From: Ophiostoma sp. CBS 140.51
Lineage: Eukaryota; Ascomycota; Sordariomycetes; Ophiostomatales; Ophiostomataceae
DNA: 64,000 bases
NCBI GenBank assembly: GCA_029298735.1
Contig: JANSLP010000104.1
Coordinates: forward strand, 30,899 to 94,898
Reading direction: 5' to 3'
Positions 34,976 through 46,889 of this stretch are shown piece after piece (position 1 is the stretch's first letter; the number at the start of each line of letters is the position of its first letter). Below the pieces are notes generated by a model that was not told the origin of the DNA, made no database searches, and worked only from the letters and a program-made list of their open reading frames with translations. The position numbers and the translations under genes were made by a program.

Positions 34976-37900
34976 TCATGCCTCGACAACCATGCTTTCG
35001 GCGACTTCGTCTTCAGCATCGTCATCGTTGTCCTCAGTCAGCTCGAGGACGCGGGCATACTGCACCGTCAAGCGTTGCAGTTCACGGAATTTGCCTGAAT
35101 ATGTTAGTGAGAGTAAAGCAATAAGAACAAGTAAGGAAGACAGTGTACATACCAAGAATCATGACGACGCCCTTGAGGAGCTCCTTCCGGTCCCAACCGC
35201 ACAGATCGCCTGTCCTGCTGGCCCAGCCAAAGGCTTTGCCCTTGCTGGCATTGGCCGCATCAGCTGCCTTGGCCTCCTTTGCGGTAGGGTCTTGCAGGAC
35301 ACCACCTAGCAAACTGTTGAGTAGCTCCTCGACCTTGCCGCGCAGGCCCTCGGTACCCAGACGCTTGGCATACATGAACAGGTACAGGCGGAACTCGTCG
35401 CGGGCACCGAGCTGGAGGGCACCGGCAATGCGGTTCTCGAGGTGGGCAATGCTGACACTGGCCTCGAAGCCTTCGAAGCCGTCGCGGGCCAGCAGCGTCT
35501 TGATAAGGCGTTGTAGGGTGTAGGCGCGGCCCTTGAGGAGGAACTCGTTGGTCGTGTGGCGCTCGAGGAAGGGAATGATACCTGAGGAGACAGAAGGGGC
35601 GGCGTCGGCATCGGCGTCTTTGGAGGAAGACACAGGAGCCGTGCCATTGGTGGCGGCCACGTCAGCGGCCGTAACGGGCCCGACGGCAGTCGTCTGCAAT
35701 GCACTGACACTGCTGTCGTTGCTGTTCCAGTACTGGCTACCGACAGCCCACCAGGACTCAGACAGGCGTTGCCACGTATACAGGTTGGGTGCGTAGTAGT
35801 AGCCGTCGCCGTTGCTGAGAGTGACGACGATGTGGCCGTTAGAGTTGAGGTGAGCCGAAGTGACACCCGGCCCGGCCGTGGCAGAGTGCTGGTGTAGAGA
35901 GTGAATGGCAATATCTAGGATGGGTGCCAAAGAGACGGGCGGGTGCGGTGCCTGCATGGTTTGGACGTTCCATACGTAGGCTTGGCCAACGGCGGTGATG
36001 CACAGCAGCCAGTGTTCACGACACTCGAGAATCACGGGCTGGGCCTCGAGGATCATGGCATTGACCAAACGGCGGCCGGCCGGGGTCCAGATATAGATGG
36101 TGCCGTCCTCGCAGGCAGCGGCCCAGAAGTGCTTGTTGCCCGTAACCAGGAGCACGGCCTTGGGCAAAAAGTCCTGCCACACCAGGGCGCCGCGCTTTGT
36201 CACCGTGATATGAGACGGGTCGCGGTACTGGTCAGGGTTCCGTGCTTCAAAGACAAGGTTCTCCGAAATGCGTGATGCCTCGTCTACTGTACTCTCGCCT
36301 TGCAGGACGCCCTTCTCGAGGGGCCGCAAAATGTGTGCACGCACCTTGGGGATCCCAAGGCGGACTTGTGAGATGGAGAGGGCCGGGCTGATGACGGCGG
36401 GTCGAATAAACTCTGGTGTCGGCACTATGCCACGGGGAGCAGTCTGTAATGCAGCTGGTTCCGTACCCTCAATGCCGTTAACAAGGATGGGCGTCGGTCC
36501 TGCTGGTGTTGCACCGGCAGCTCCTGTCAGGCCGTTTGAACGCTTTGCAGATGGGTCTGTCGGGTCATCTTCGCCCTCGAGAACAACTGCTGCTTTCCGC
36601 TTGGTGCCCAAGAGCATAGACGCGATACCGCCGCTTGGTAAGCCGTCGACTGGCCGTGACAGGTCAAGGACCGTCTGTGGTGTGTCTGCCTGGCTGGTCT
36701 TGCTTGTGCTTGTTGTGCCAACAAGTTGAGACTGCGGTAGCGAGGACTGGCCGGTGCCTGATGAAGAGACAAGGAGCGGCGCCACACGCTTCTTACCGTC
36801 CTTTGTGATTGTGACGCGTGATTTAAGTGTTTGTATTCGTTCAGCGCGCTTCTCGGCCGTCTCTTCCTCTGCCGTCTGTGGTTTTGCTGCGGCCGGTGTT
36901 GCTTCTGCTGACTTGTCGTTGTCGGCCTCTTTGTCGTCCTTTCCATCCTTCCCGTCTTTTCCATCTTTGCCGTCCTTTGCGTCGCCGTTCGCATCTGCGG
37001 CTTTGCCCTTGGACGTCCCGTTTGTTGTCGCTGCGCCAGGCTGGGGCGTGCTGGCGCCGCTGGCATCGCCCATTAACGCCCCCATGCGCGACTCGGCACC
37101 GCGCAGCTCACCCGCCTTGCTGTGCGTCTCCAAGTGCAGACCGTCAACATCCTCCGCAATGCCCATACCTTTGCGGGAGGTGCCGAACTTTTGCAGGGCC
37201 TTGTCGGTCTCCTCGGACTGGGCTACCCAACCTAGCTCGCCCTCTTCAAATTTGGCCACGACGATGCTACCGTCGAGACTGGAGGCAAAGACTGTCTGGC
37301 CATCGGGCGTCCATGCAAGGTCGGAGATGGATTTCGAGGCAATGTCCTGCAAAATGACGAGGGGACGTGATGTATTGGTGTTCCAAATGGTAAGCGTCTT
37401 GTCCTGGCCGGCCGAGGCAATCACAGTGACCAAGCTCTCGCCCTCGCGCGCCGAACTGCCATGCCCGTTGCTCAGTCCGTTGGTCTCGCCGTTCGCCGTC
37501 GGCTTCTTCGTATAAAACAAACGTGGCGAGAACATGCAGACTTCCGTAGGACCCTCGTGGCCAATCAGGTTGATCTCACTGTCCCAGCGCGTACGCTCAA
37601 TTATCGCGACGGAGCTGACGGGGCCATTGACGGCATTGGGTGCGGCAATGTGGTTGCCGTCGGGCGACCAGGAGCAGCGCCGGAAGTAGGTCGTGAGCGG
37701 CGAGCTCTTGAATGGCGCGCTGATAGTGGTCTCGAGGACGAAATTGTTGAGCAGGTCGTGCTGCGTGGCGTTGGGCGGCGGCGGGGTGAACTTGAAGATC
37801 TTGATGGTGCGGTCGTCGCTGGCCGTGGCGAAGAACTTATTGGCCGGGTCGAACGTGACACCCTTGACGTGGCTCTGGTGGACAGAGAGCGTCTTGAGCT

Positions 37901-38476
37901 TTTCAAACGTATGACCCGACCAGACCACGACTTTCGAGTCGAGGCCGACCGACACGAGAATGGACGAATCGCAGGACCAGGCTAGATCCTGGACATCGTT
38001 TTCGTGACCAATCAAACGCTTATATGTCTTCCAGTTCTCGACGGGCGGAGGCTCGTTGGTGCCAAAGGAGGAAGTGTGGGAGGGCGCGGACGCCTCAAGG
38101 CGGTAGATGCAGATGATCTTGTCGTCGGCGCCCGAGGCGAGGTAGCGGCCGTTGGGCGAGAAACGGACGGAGTGGATGGTGCCTAGGTGGTGGCTCATAT
38201 GGCAGAGCTGGCGCGGCTTGGTGTAGGAAGGGGTGTTGGAGTTGTAGATGGCCTCGGTGGACCAGACGCGGACGTGGCCATCGCCGCCGGCCGTCGCGAG
38301 TCTTTTGCCATCGGACGAGACGTGGCAGCTGTAGACCTCAAAGTCTTTTTGCTCGCCTGGATTGGTGCGTAAGGGTGTCAGTATGTCTCCACGGCCTGCT
38401 GATGCAGCTTTCCCCAGTGTTGCCTGGGAGGTGACCTACCGCTATGGCTCAACCAGGATGGCTTGATTAGATGCAT
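34976..38476 (-). CDS. hir1: Histone chaperone HIR complex subunit Hir1/HIRA
   Basis: Three exons, 38440-38476 (start MHLIKPSWLSH), 35153-38356 and 34976-35094, give about 1119 residues; both introns keep frame at phase 1. Seven or so WD40 repeats fill residues 1-400 (GKRLATAGGDGHVRVW, NGRYLASGADDKII, SILVSVGLDSKVVVW, NKFFATASDDRTIKIF). After an acidic/GKD-repeat linker comes the B-domain, KSRVTITKDGKKRVAPL, which binds Asf1. The C-terminal Hira domain follows (GTIYIWTPAGRRLVNAM, LAPILDIAIH, YYYAPNLYTWQRLSESWW). The HIR complex deposits H3-H4 outside S phase and represses histone genes. The very short first exon supplies the conserved N-terminus. A low-complexity GKD repeat at about 36,915-36,985 is probably length-variable. 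Confidence 0.94.
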
Positions 38477-39522
38477 CGTGGCCCAGATGCGGCCGCGCTG
38501 ACCATGTCTTTTGCGCCGCTAAATTGGGTCCCGGTGCAGGCTGTTTCGCGATCGATTGGCGATTGGTGATGCTCTATGCTTGTGTCGATGAATGTGAGGT
38601 GGGATGGGCTTCGGTAGCTCGGGGGAGGGACGCGGTGATGATGTGGTTGCGGCTGGTCGTCGGTGGTTTGAGGAAACTCGGAATTTGCTAAATCGATCTT
38701 CGAAAAGTCGCGACAAACGGGGCGCGACTTTGGGGGACCTGACTGACGGCAAATGGGACAAATGGGTCGCGCTAAAAGTGGAAACATGGGGCAAGGGGAG
38801 GCAAAACAGGCAAGGCAAGGAGCACGAGGAGCAAGTCCGGCGGGCAGCAAGCCAGGGCAGGAAGGCGCTGATTGGTGATTGGCGATAAGGCAGGTGCAAA
38901 TGGGTGCAAATGGGTGCAAATGGGTGCGACATAATTATGGAGCTCCATGTGCAGGAACAGGAAAACCTGGGATAACAACGCGGGCGATTTACAGTGGCGC
39001 CAGGGTGCCCCGGGCGGTGGAATCGACCGTCTGTAGCTAGTGGAGGCCGGTCAGGGGACTGTTTGTTGATTCACGAGTGCTATATTCTATTTTCAGCAGT
39101 CGCAAAGCCTGCTGGACAAAACCTTGACTGTTGATTTTCACTTTTGATTTTCCATCACGAAATATAAGTAGACGGACAGCAACGAACACAGAATACTCCT
39201 CAGAAATACCTTTAAAATTCATGTCGACCGATACGAGAACCCGAACCAAGAGATCATACACGCAAACACATAATTTCGTACAATAGATGGGGTCCCCTCC
39301 CATAGATCCCAGACCGAGAGAGCGTCCGTTTTCGCTTCTCAGAGCAAGATATCGGATATCGTCCGATGTGATATATCTCTCGATATGCCGTCTCTTTCTC
39401 TGTTCTCCTTATTATCCTCCCATATCCTTGAGTATTTCTTAAATACAAACAGAAATCAACGCAAATTATTAACAGAAACGCAGCGCGCGCAAGTTACGCC
39501 GTGATCATGATAGTATCGAAAG
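38477..39522. other. Intergenic with short tandem repeat
   Basis: It lies upstream of HIR1 and downstream of the small basic gene. The first 450 bases are GC-rich and likely promoter/leader; the part after 39,050 is AT-rich. No gene supported. Confidence 0.5.
38891..38927 (+). repeat. 10-base tandem repeat
   Basis: Nearly four direct copies of GGTGCAAATG upstream of HIR1. No known factor site assigned. Confidence 0.8.
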
Positions 39523-40003
39523 TCACGAAGCGGCGGCGACGGGCTCCGCCTTCTTGGGGGCGGCAATTGGAGGAGCCTTGGAAGGGGCCTTGTTCTTCTT
39601 TAAGACGATAGATGGTTAGCAACTGTGTGATCACTGGATGAAGTTCATCCTGGCAGATGTCGTCTTACATTGGTCTCCGTCTTGCCGGCAGCCTTCTTGA
39701 CGACCTTCTTTGCAGCGGCCTTGGTCTATTCTAAACGTTAGCAACACAACGCTCTCAAAAAACGGGGGTGGTTTTTCTGGTTTTGGGGTCGTCTACCTTC
39801 GCCACAGCACCCTCCTTCTCCTTCTTAGGCGCCGCCTTCTTCTTGGCCACGCCCGTAGGCTTCGCAGCAGCAGGAACTGCAGGCTTCGCCGCCGGCTTGG
39901 TCTTTGTCGACTTCTTACGCGCAATGACCGGGGCCGTGTCGACAGTCGCGAAAACGCGCGGCGTGGCGTGGCCGGTCTGCGAGCGCGTGCCTTCACGAGC
40001 CAT
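39523..40003 (-). CDS. Small Lys/Ala/Pro-rich basic protein, histone H1-tail-like
   Basis: Exons 39797-40003, 39669-39725 and 39523-39597, all phase 0, give about 112 residues. Both introns have clear branch sites (GTTGCTAAC). The sequence is low-complexity and basic (KKKAAPKKEKEG, KKVVKKAAGKT, APKKAEPVAAAS), resembling the tail of linker histone H1 or other chromatin-binding proteins, but no globular winged-helix domain is visible. It starts MAREGTRSQTGHATPR. The exon-3 acceptor is a tandem AAGAAG, so one Lys may be variably included. Splicing is convincing; function unknown. Confidence 0.7.
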
Positions 40004-41595
40004 GGCTGTGGATGTGGATTTGTGGGTTGATGAAAGGAGAGTTCGCGCAACAGCGGTGATTATCGAGTATCGCGACAGAACGAGATCTGATTTGCGTTCG
40101 CGAGGACGATTGAAACGAAAGACAAAGACACGGACGAGGAAATGCGACCAGTACAAACTTGCGCAAAGGCTTTGGGCTGGAGTCGAAACTTAATGCTCTT
40201 CTGTCTTGCGGAATGAAAAATGGATAGAATGAAATATCGCGACAAGTATGGTTGGGGGATAGAAAAGGGAGAAGAAAAGAGGAAGAGAAAGAGGAAAACA
40301 GGACGTTGAGAAATAAATTCGAGCGGCTAGGAAAGAGAAGGAGGGAAAGGGAGAAGGAGGGCAGGAGCCGGTCACAGCTGCGGCCGGTCCAGCCAGAATC
40401 CAAAAATCACAACAACCCAATAGAGAAGGAGGGGGGCAGTCGCCGAACAGGAGCAAGAGCTCCTGTCGTATCGGGACTGACTTGCGGCAACGCAACGCAA
40501 CACGATTTTGCGATCTTACGGGGCAGTGACTACAGTTGCAATGGCCGCAGTACGGTGAAAGCAGTGGGCTCGAAGCGGTTTCTGGCGTTGAATCACTGCA
40601 CGCACATGCTCAGGGATGGTAAACACGAACAAAAACGATAGTAAAAGGGCGATATCAGATAAAATGTGAGGCAGTCTGGAGTAGATTGCCTCAGAAAGAT
40701 GTGCTGCATCGTGCCTTCCTGCTACATGTGAGATTGCCACTTGCCTGTGCGATTGCCTGCCCCGAGATTGGGCGGCAGGTGCGAATGGCATCTGTTCCTG
40801 CCCCAGACGAACCGTCAGACAGCACATGACGCAGACGCTGCCGTCCACGAACTGGCTGTTTTTACCCCGTCTTTCACGATTATTCTTTGCCGTTATTCTT
40901 CTGCGACGACCGTGTGATTATCCCCTCATTACGCTGCGCCGCTTGACCGGTAAGATAGATAAGACGGTCATTAGAAAGGAGACCTCCCAGGGGTTGAGGA
41001 AGAAGAGAATCCGCCGGAATAGGTTGTTCTGTTAAGGTTTTTAACTAAAATGCGCAGGAGCGACCCAAGCAACAAACATGAGGTAGGCACGGGGCTCTTT
41101 GTCACTACAACTTGCCAAAACAAACCTATCGCCATCGCCACGATATTTTTCCAACACCAAGAAAAACCATTTCTCAATCGAGAACACCGCGCTTTCGTTT
41201 GAATCGATCCGAGACCATCGCCGAAGACCAGAAGACGAGGCACACAAACATCTATCGGGATGCAGGGCGGAATAAAAAATCGACACTACAAGAGGTTGGC
41301 CATGGTCGCAAGAGATTGAAAAGCCTAATGGTGCGTTGTTATTGGGCAGCCTCGACAGCCTTTCGATATTAGAGACTTTGTCAACCACCAGGAGCCCTGG
41401 CCGTCACAGTCTTACCCAATAGACGGAGGCCGGCTGGAAATACTGCGGAAGTTTATGCCAAACTGTACGAATAGTAACTCGTACTCTGGTTGAAGTTGTT
41501 TGGCAATTCACGAAGAAGACGCAAAGATGAAATAACGCCTTGTGCATTGTACTAGTTCCTACTGTGCAACTGTGCATCCGTTTAACTGATGTTGT
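40004..41595. other. Intergenic at the edge of the accessory island
   Basis: The first few hundred bases are the CT-rich promoter of the small basic gene on the minus strand. Beyond about 40,650 the sequence is unremarkable. No supported gene. Confidence 0.5.
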
Positions 41596-43415
41596 TTAAA
41601 CCCGCAGTGGGCCTGTAACTATCCCTTGCTCAGTGAGTTTCGAATCACTCTTGTCTGTTGAGTTATTCGTGCCTGTAAGCAGCTCGATGACACTATTGTA
41701 CCAGTACAGGCGTGCCAAGTCCAATGCTGTCCCGTAGAAGCTCGATTGAATGCTGGCATTGACACCGTGTTCCAAAAGTAGCCTGACAATGCCATCACGT
41801 CCAAAGAGTGATGCTGCGTGTAAGGCAGTTCCGTAACGTGCGCTGGTTGCGGTTACGTCCGCATCTTTGCCGAGAAGCATCTGAACAATATCTGCGTAAC
41901 CGCAAAATGATGCTGCATGTAAAGCCGTCACATAGTTACCACGCGCCACTTTCGCGTCTGCACCTCTATCTAGAAGAAGACGGACGATTTCTGCGTGGCC
42001 ACCATATGACGCTCCATGCAAGGGTGTCCCGTAGAAGCCCCCTCTTGCATTGACATCGGCGCCGCTGTTGATGAGCAGGGCTACAATAGTCAAGTGACCA
42101 GCAACAGACGCAGCTTGCAAGGCAGTCCCATATAGTTGCCCTTTCGTGTCGATGCCTGAGACTCGATCATGAATTTGACGGGAGATGGTATCGTTGCCTA
42201 GAGAAGTATAGCTTCGCCTGGTCTCGATTTCCGTCGTCCCGAAATTACGTCGATTTCCTTGTAGACGGACTGTCTACACTTGACCATGTGCTGATGCCTT
42301 CCTCAGTGCAGCTCGATAAGAACGTATGGTTAGACCCTAAGTTTTGTCCTATTCAAAGCCTTCTATCGCAAGAGGCTTATTCATATTGTCGCTCCAATAG
42401 CAACTGCCATCCGTTAAGGCCCACGCTATGGTGTTGTGCTGATTCGTCACAACCTCTATCAACCAGGGGCCGTATGGAGAGATGAATGTTTTGACTACCC
42501 TTTTGCGCCCCTTGAGCGTCTTTAGACATTTCCCCGTCTCCTCGCTCTAGAGCTTGACAAAGTTATCTTCTGACGTCGACGCAATCCTGCCGTAAATGAG
42601 CAAAAAATCGTCTGGTGCGGTAGAATCTACCGAGCCACCCCAAAATTGAACGGAGTTACAGTACTCCTGTGTCCCTCCATCGTGTAAATCAAGATAGCAT
42701 CCCTCGCATTCTAGAGTTTGACCGTGGTATCTTGAGGCCCGGATACTACCCGCGAACCATCAGGCGAAATGTGAATTGATGTGACGGGACTATCATGACC
42801 CTCAAGAGTTCTTAGGTACACACCGCCATTGGGATCCTAGAGCTTGACGGTTGTATCTTGCGAAGCCGACGCAAAATACTGGCCGGTAGGAGAGAAGGCG
42901 AGTGACGTAGCCGCGCCTTTATGGCCTTCAAGTGTTTTAAAACACCTTCCTGTTTCGGCGTCCTATAGCTTAAGAGTACTGACCCGTGACGCCGACACAA
43001 GGTGCTTGTTGTCAAGAGTAAATCCGACTGCACTTGTTGCACATTCGTGTCCATTAAGAGTTGAGATGCGTTGTTTTGTGCTGTCCCAGAGCCCGACAGC
43101 ACAGTTCTGTGATGACAGTGTAAGTCACCGGTCATTTTCCGAGAAAGTGACCAGAATATCAAACCCGTATAAGTTGATTATACCAGAGTCCGTAGTTGAA
43201 TCAGTAGGGGAATTGCTTCTATCACTATGTGTTTCTAATGACACAAAAGAAAACACGTTTCCGAAGTAGCCATGCAATCGGAAGTAGCCGGTGAACTCGA
43301 GAGTATTGGGGGATTCTATGAGGAAATGGTTTGCTGACCAGTAACTGACACATATCGGCCATCGCCTTCGAGACGAAACAACGCATCCTTGGACGGACGA
43401 AGAGGAGCAATGCAC
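41596..43415 (-). pseudogene. WD40-ankyrin (NLR-type) relic with stops at Trp positions
   Basis: Reading down the minus strand: WD40 repeats (FTLDNKHLVSAS, LEGHKGAATSLAFSPTGQ, LEGHDSPVTSIHISPDGS, LKTLKG) are followed by four to five ankyrin repeats at 41596-42180 (GADVNARGGFYGTPLHGAS, GHAEIVRLLLDRGAD, YGTALHAASLFGRDGIV) and a stop at 41596. Eight in-frame stops interrupt it: TGA at 43125 and TAG at 42963, 42837, 42711, 42547, 42349, 42337 and 42274 (lowest coordinate). Four are in KL*, where WD repeats have KLW, and three are spaced exactly 42 codons. One apparent 1-base frameshift lies near 42,640. No NACHT or NB-ARC motif remains. WD40/ANK arrays of this type are sensor domains of fungal NLRs acting in heterokaryon incompatibility. 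Confidence 0.8.
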
Positions 43416-43738
43416 TCCAGATGCCGTCGACAGCCCAGGTGTTCGCTCGGATTGAATGTTCGATCGGCCCTTCGATGTCCTAGTACCGGTCCGGTCCGGT
43501 GGAGAGAAACAGTGGCTAGGACAAGGTTCCGTATGGCTGAGTCAAGGTTCAAGATAGCATTGTCGATGTCCAGGTCGTCTTCTTGGCCTCCACAATATGC
43601 CATGGAATCTCCGAGCATTCGGGGGAGGTTGCTGAACACTGCGAGACCGCCAGTTCGCCTACGGAGTTTGATATCGAGCAACCCTCCCGGCCCAGCCATG
43701 ATACAGTCACCGTCTGCCCGGAGACTGAAATCTTCCAT
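43316..43738 (-). pseudogene. Possible N-terminal fragment of the same NLR-type gene
   Basis: Open for 140 codons. The segment AIRNLVLATVSLHRTGP ... HRRADRTFNPSEHLGCRRHLE matches my memory of the pattern 'IRRSG...RKAD..F.....LRRHLE' found at the N-terminus of many fungal NLR and zinc-finger proteins. It is in a different frame from the WD40 part and directly abuts it, so the central nucleotide-binding domain appears deleted. The family memory is weak; the open frame might also be chance. Confidence 0.45.
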
Positions 43739-44069
43739 CCGACATTCAAGCCTTTCTGTGTGCCTTTTATCGCAGCGCTGCAGAAGCCGTCCAAACTAGG
43801 CAACACAAGACTCAGCGAGAACCTTAACTGACATGGTGGTCCGGTGAAGGACAAAAGGAGAAAAGAGAGCAAAGAAAGGAGAGAAAAAGAGAGCTGTTTT
43901 CCTAAATGGGTAATCATCTGTTCACCGCCGACGAGTGGTGACGGGCTACCAAAACGGAGGCCCATTTGTGGGTGTGAAAAAAAAGGTGGTCCGCTTAACT
44001 TTTTATGTTTTCTATTGCCCTTATGATTCTATGTTTTCTTTTTAATGTCCTTGTCCTCGATTGCCATAC

Positions 44070-45513
44070 TCAACCACCCTCCTTCATGACCAACACCCAG
44101 TCCTCCATATCACAGCGTCCAGTAGGTAGCTCAGCGTCCATGATGCCGTCCAGGTCCGTGTTGTTGAACACAATGGACGCTCCCTCTGGCCCTAAACGTA
44201 AACTCATCAACGTAACGAGGAGGACAATTAGTCTCTCGCCAAAGCCATGATATGCAGGGCACAAGTGGGGATACAGGCCAAAAGGAAGGTATGCCTCCTT
44301 CTGCAGTGTGTTTCCACAGTCGTTGAACCTCTCTGGCCGACAGACGAGGGCATCCGATCCCCAGATGTCTTTATCGCGGTGCAATGCGCACACGTTTCCA
44401 GAAATCGTCGTTTTGTCGCGGGGAGACAGGCTCTGGGCACGGTAGATGCTTTTCGAAGACGGAAACAGACGTAGACCCTCCTAAATGTGTGTTAGTAGAA
44501 GTTACACGAGGTAGAGTGAATGAGAAAGTACATGCCTTGGCAACCTGGAGAAGCTCTTTTTCTTCAGCGTTCCCTGTACCCAGAACAGATAGCACATCCA
44601 CCTTCTCTAGCCGTGCATGCACTGCACCATCGCTGCGGTGGCACACTGTCACATAGGTCAGAAGCACGACCCGCCAGAGGGCCTCGTACGAAGGGAGGAT
44701 CAGCCCCAGTGCCTCTTGAGGGGGCATATCCGGCTCGACTCCGTATTGCAGGAGGCGTGCCAGGGCGTCGTTCAACGGGCCAGACTGCTGGACGGTGCTC
44801 CGCGGGCCCTGTGCCTCCTTGGACAGCATCCACTGCTTGTTGATCTCGCTGCAGACGATGTCAATGTCTTCTTTGTCGTGATGTGACACCTGGAACAGAA
44901 TGTGCATGACGCTCTGTAGACAGAGGCCGCGAACGAGTGCTGCCAGTGGGAGGTGGTTGTTGTCCTGGTAGTCAACAATGCCCTTCTCGAAGACACTTTC
45001 ACAGTGTCTGTACAGCTGCTGCCAGTGCTCCGGCAGGGCCATTTTCTTAAGACGCTGCGTAGCTTGCCGGAGGAAGGTCTTGTGCGTGGCTGGGTCATCT
45101 GTTGTCAGCGAGTTGAGGATGCCCAGAGCGTCGGCAAGATGCTGGTTGGCCTTTGCTCGCAGGGCAAGGCGGCTGCACAGGTCAATGCCCTTTGAAGTAG
45201 CGTCGCCGTTGGCGAACGAAAAGTCGACAACACCCCGGCACTGGCGAATCCGCTCGTAGACGTCCGGTGACTGAGCAGCTCCATCTCCAAAGAGCCAGTC
45301 ACGCCAGGACCCGTAAACGTTCTTGATGTGGGCAAAGAGGCCCCAGAATAAAAACATGTTGATATTGGCATGCAAGGCTGCAAAACGGAACGTGTCTTTC
45401 AGCAACAGAGTAATAATAAGTGTAGAAGACTTTGTTTGAACAATATCTGGAAAAGGAAAAGAGAAAAAGGTCACTGGCAAACCATGCCATATATATATCG
45501 TGATTGTATTCAC
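44070..45513 (-). CDS. Divergent cytochrome P450-like protein
   Basis: Two exons, 44536-45513 and 44070-44480, give about 462 residues. Joining needs a GC-AG intron (AAG|GCATGT ... ACTAAC ... TTAG|GAG), which restores the K-helix KEGLRLFP (ExxR). Later motifs are RPERF and the haem-loop candidate YLPFGLYPHLCPA, with the cysteine but neither the Gly nor the Arg usually before it. The I-helix has no AGxxT. The N-terminus is short and no clear membrane anchor is seen; a CT-rich AG at about 45,450 could be the end of another upstream intron. Either a specialised P450 with a relaxed haem loop or an early pseudogene. It sits in the accessory island beside the NLR relic. Confidence 0.7.
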
Positions 45514-46309
45514 TGCTCATAGGCACGTTCCCTGTCCTTCCACTCTTCACTATGCTTTATTGATCATGTTGGATGAGTTGTCAGCGCGCGTGACACACAC
45601 TGTCGACAATAGAGAATATCTGGTACTAACACTCTTCCGTGTGTCACCATCGTGAGGCAGCATCATTTTCTCGCCGCTATGCACTCTCCCGAAACATCAC
45701 TGATCATAGCTCTTGGTTTATGTCTCTATCAAAACACGGATGCTCATTGACTCATACCGAACCTTGTATCATGACGCAGTGATATATGATAAAGAAAGCA
45801 AACGAAATATGACCGTCCGCGTGGAAACAGCACATTGATAATAGACTAAAATGATACTTCACTTGTGAAGGCCCAATGCACCGTCTTCCGTGTGCGACAG
45901 GTAAACAGAGATCGAGAGCCTGGATGTCTAGACGCTTTGAAGATAGATTTATGGCCTTTGTTTTATTTTAAATTATCCATTGATGTTTTGATCTTTTTTA
46001 TGGAGACACGAAGCTGGCAAATTTCACCCGAAAAAAAAAATTAACGGGACGAAACAAAGAAGCACCGGATATGTGCAACACAAAATGGGTCAAAAACAAC
46101 ATTAACAACGAACAGGATCCCGCGAATTCAGTATCGTACAATACGGCCCTACTTTCAAGTTAAAGATAAAAATAATGTAAAAATACGAACGAGACAAAAT
46201 AAAGGGAGGGGGAAGCCTGCAAGAACACCAAAACGGTCAAAACGATCCAGCCGACCAGCAACAAGGGGAGGTAAGACTAACGAGCAACCTTGTCCACGCT
46301 CTACCCGCC

Positions 46310-46753
46310 ATGCCGCCACATGGACCATGTGATAAGCATCAGGTCTCTCCGCAATGCGTCGAGCAAAGAGTATCTCCTCTGTTGCACAAAGTGTGCAATA
46401 TGACCCAGTTGAGGACATTCGGCATGACAGACACTCGCGACACTTACATCCAAGGCGCCACAGTATTCAGAAATGCCAGGGACGTCGCAAAACGGCACAG
46501 AGATGGCTTTATTCAGGCGACAAACGCCAAAGTATCCCATTCCAAAACATCCGTCTCTCAAAACATCGCTGGAGGTCTAGAAAGAAGCGATCCAGCCACA
46601 GATCCTTCTGAGTGGTGGGATGGTGATGAGGCACTCCAACAGCACATGGCCCCTCGACAGCGGCGCAAGTTGGCAACAGCACGCTGGCTGTACCACAACA
46701 AAAGCGCTGGAACCAAGGCCGCGGTGTCGCCGCCGGAGACCACAAAGATGTAG
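46310..46753 (+). CDS. Unassigned open frame, 147 codons
   Basis: Begins MPPHGPCDKHQ. The middle (FRNARDVAKRHRDGF) and end (SEWWDGDEALQQH, RQRRKLATARWLYHNK) look protein-like, but I recognise no family. It may be an exon or the relic of a larger gene. Doubtful. Confidence 0.25.
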   Translation: MPPHGPCDKHQVSPQCVEQRVSPLLHKVCNMTQLRTFGMTDTRDTYIQGATVFRNARDVAKRHRDGFIQATNAKVSHSKTSVSQNIAGGLERSDPATDPSEWWDGDEALQQHMAPRQRRKLATARWLYHNKSAGTKAAVSPPETTKM

Positions 46754-46807
46754 GACCTTTTCTTTTTCTTCCCTCACGATACCTTCTTAGACCATCTTCT
46801 AGTTTAA

Positions 46808-46889
46808 CTAGGGGAGAGCGGACGGGATCCCGTATTCTCTAGTATCTCTGGCCGTACGTGGAAAAGGAGAGTTGTCGTAGGCATGGTGT
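46808..46889 (+). repeat. Dispersed repeat, copy A
   Basis: About 82 bases starting CTAGGGGAGAGC and containing GCCGTACGTGG. It matches copy B at 50969-51049 at roughly 70% by eye, in the same orientation. No coding capacity or terminal structure seen. Confidence 0.65.

Noticed and set aside
38891..38927. CRISPR-like array
   Set aside because: A short direct tandem repeat without spacers, in a eukaryotic genome.
41596..42120. A small intact stand-alone ankyrin protein
   Set aside because: The same frame continues upstream through TAG codons into ankyrin and WD40 sequence, so it is the end of a larger broken gene.
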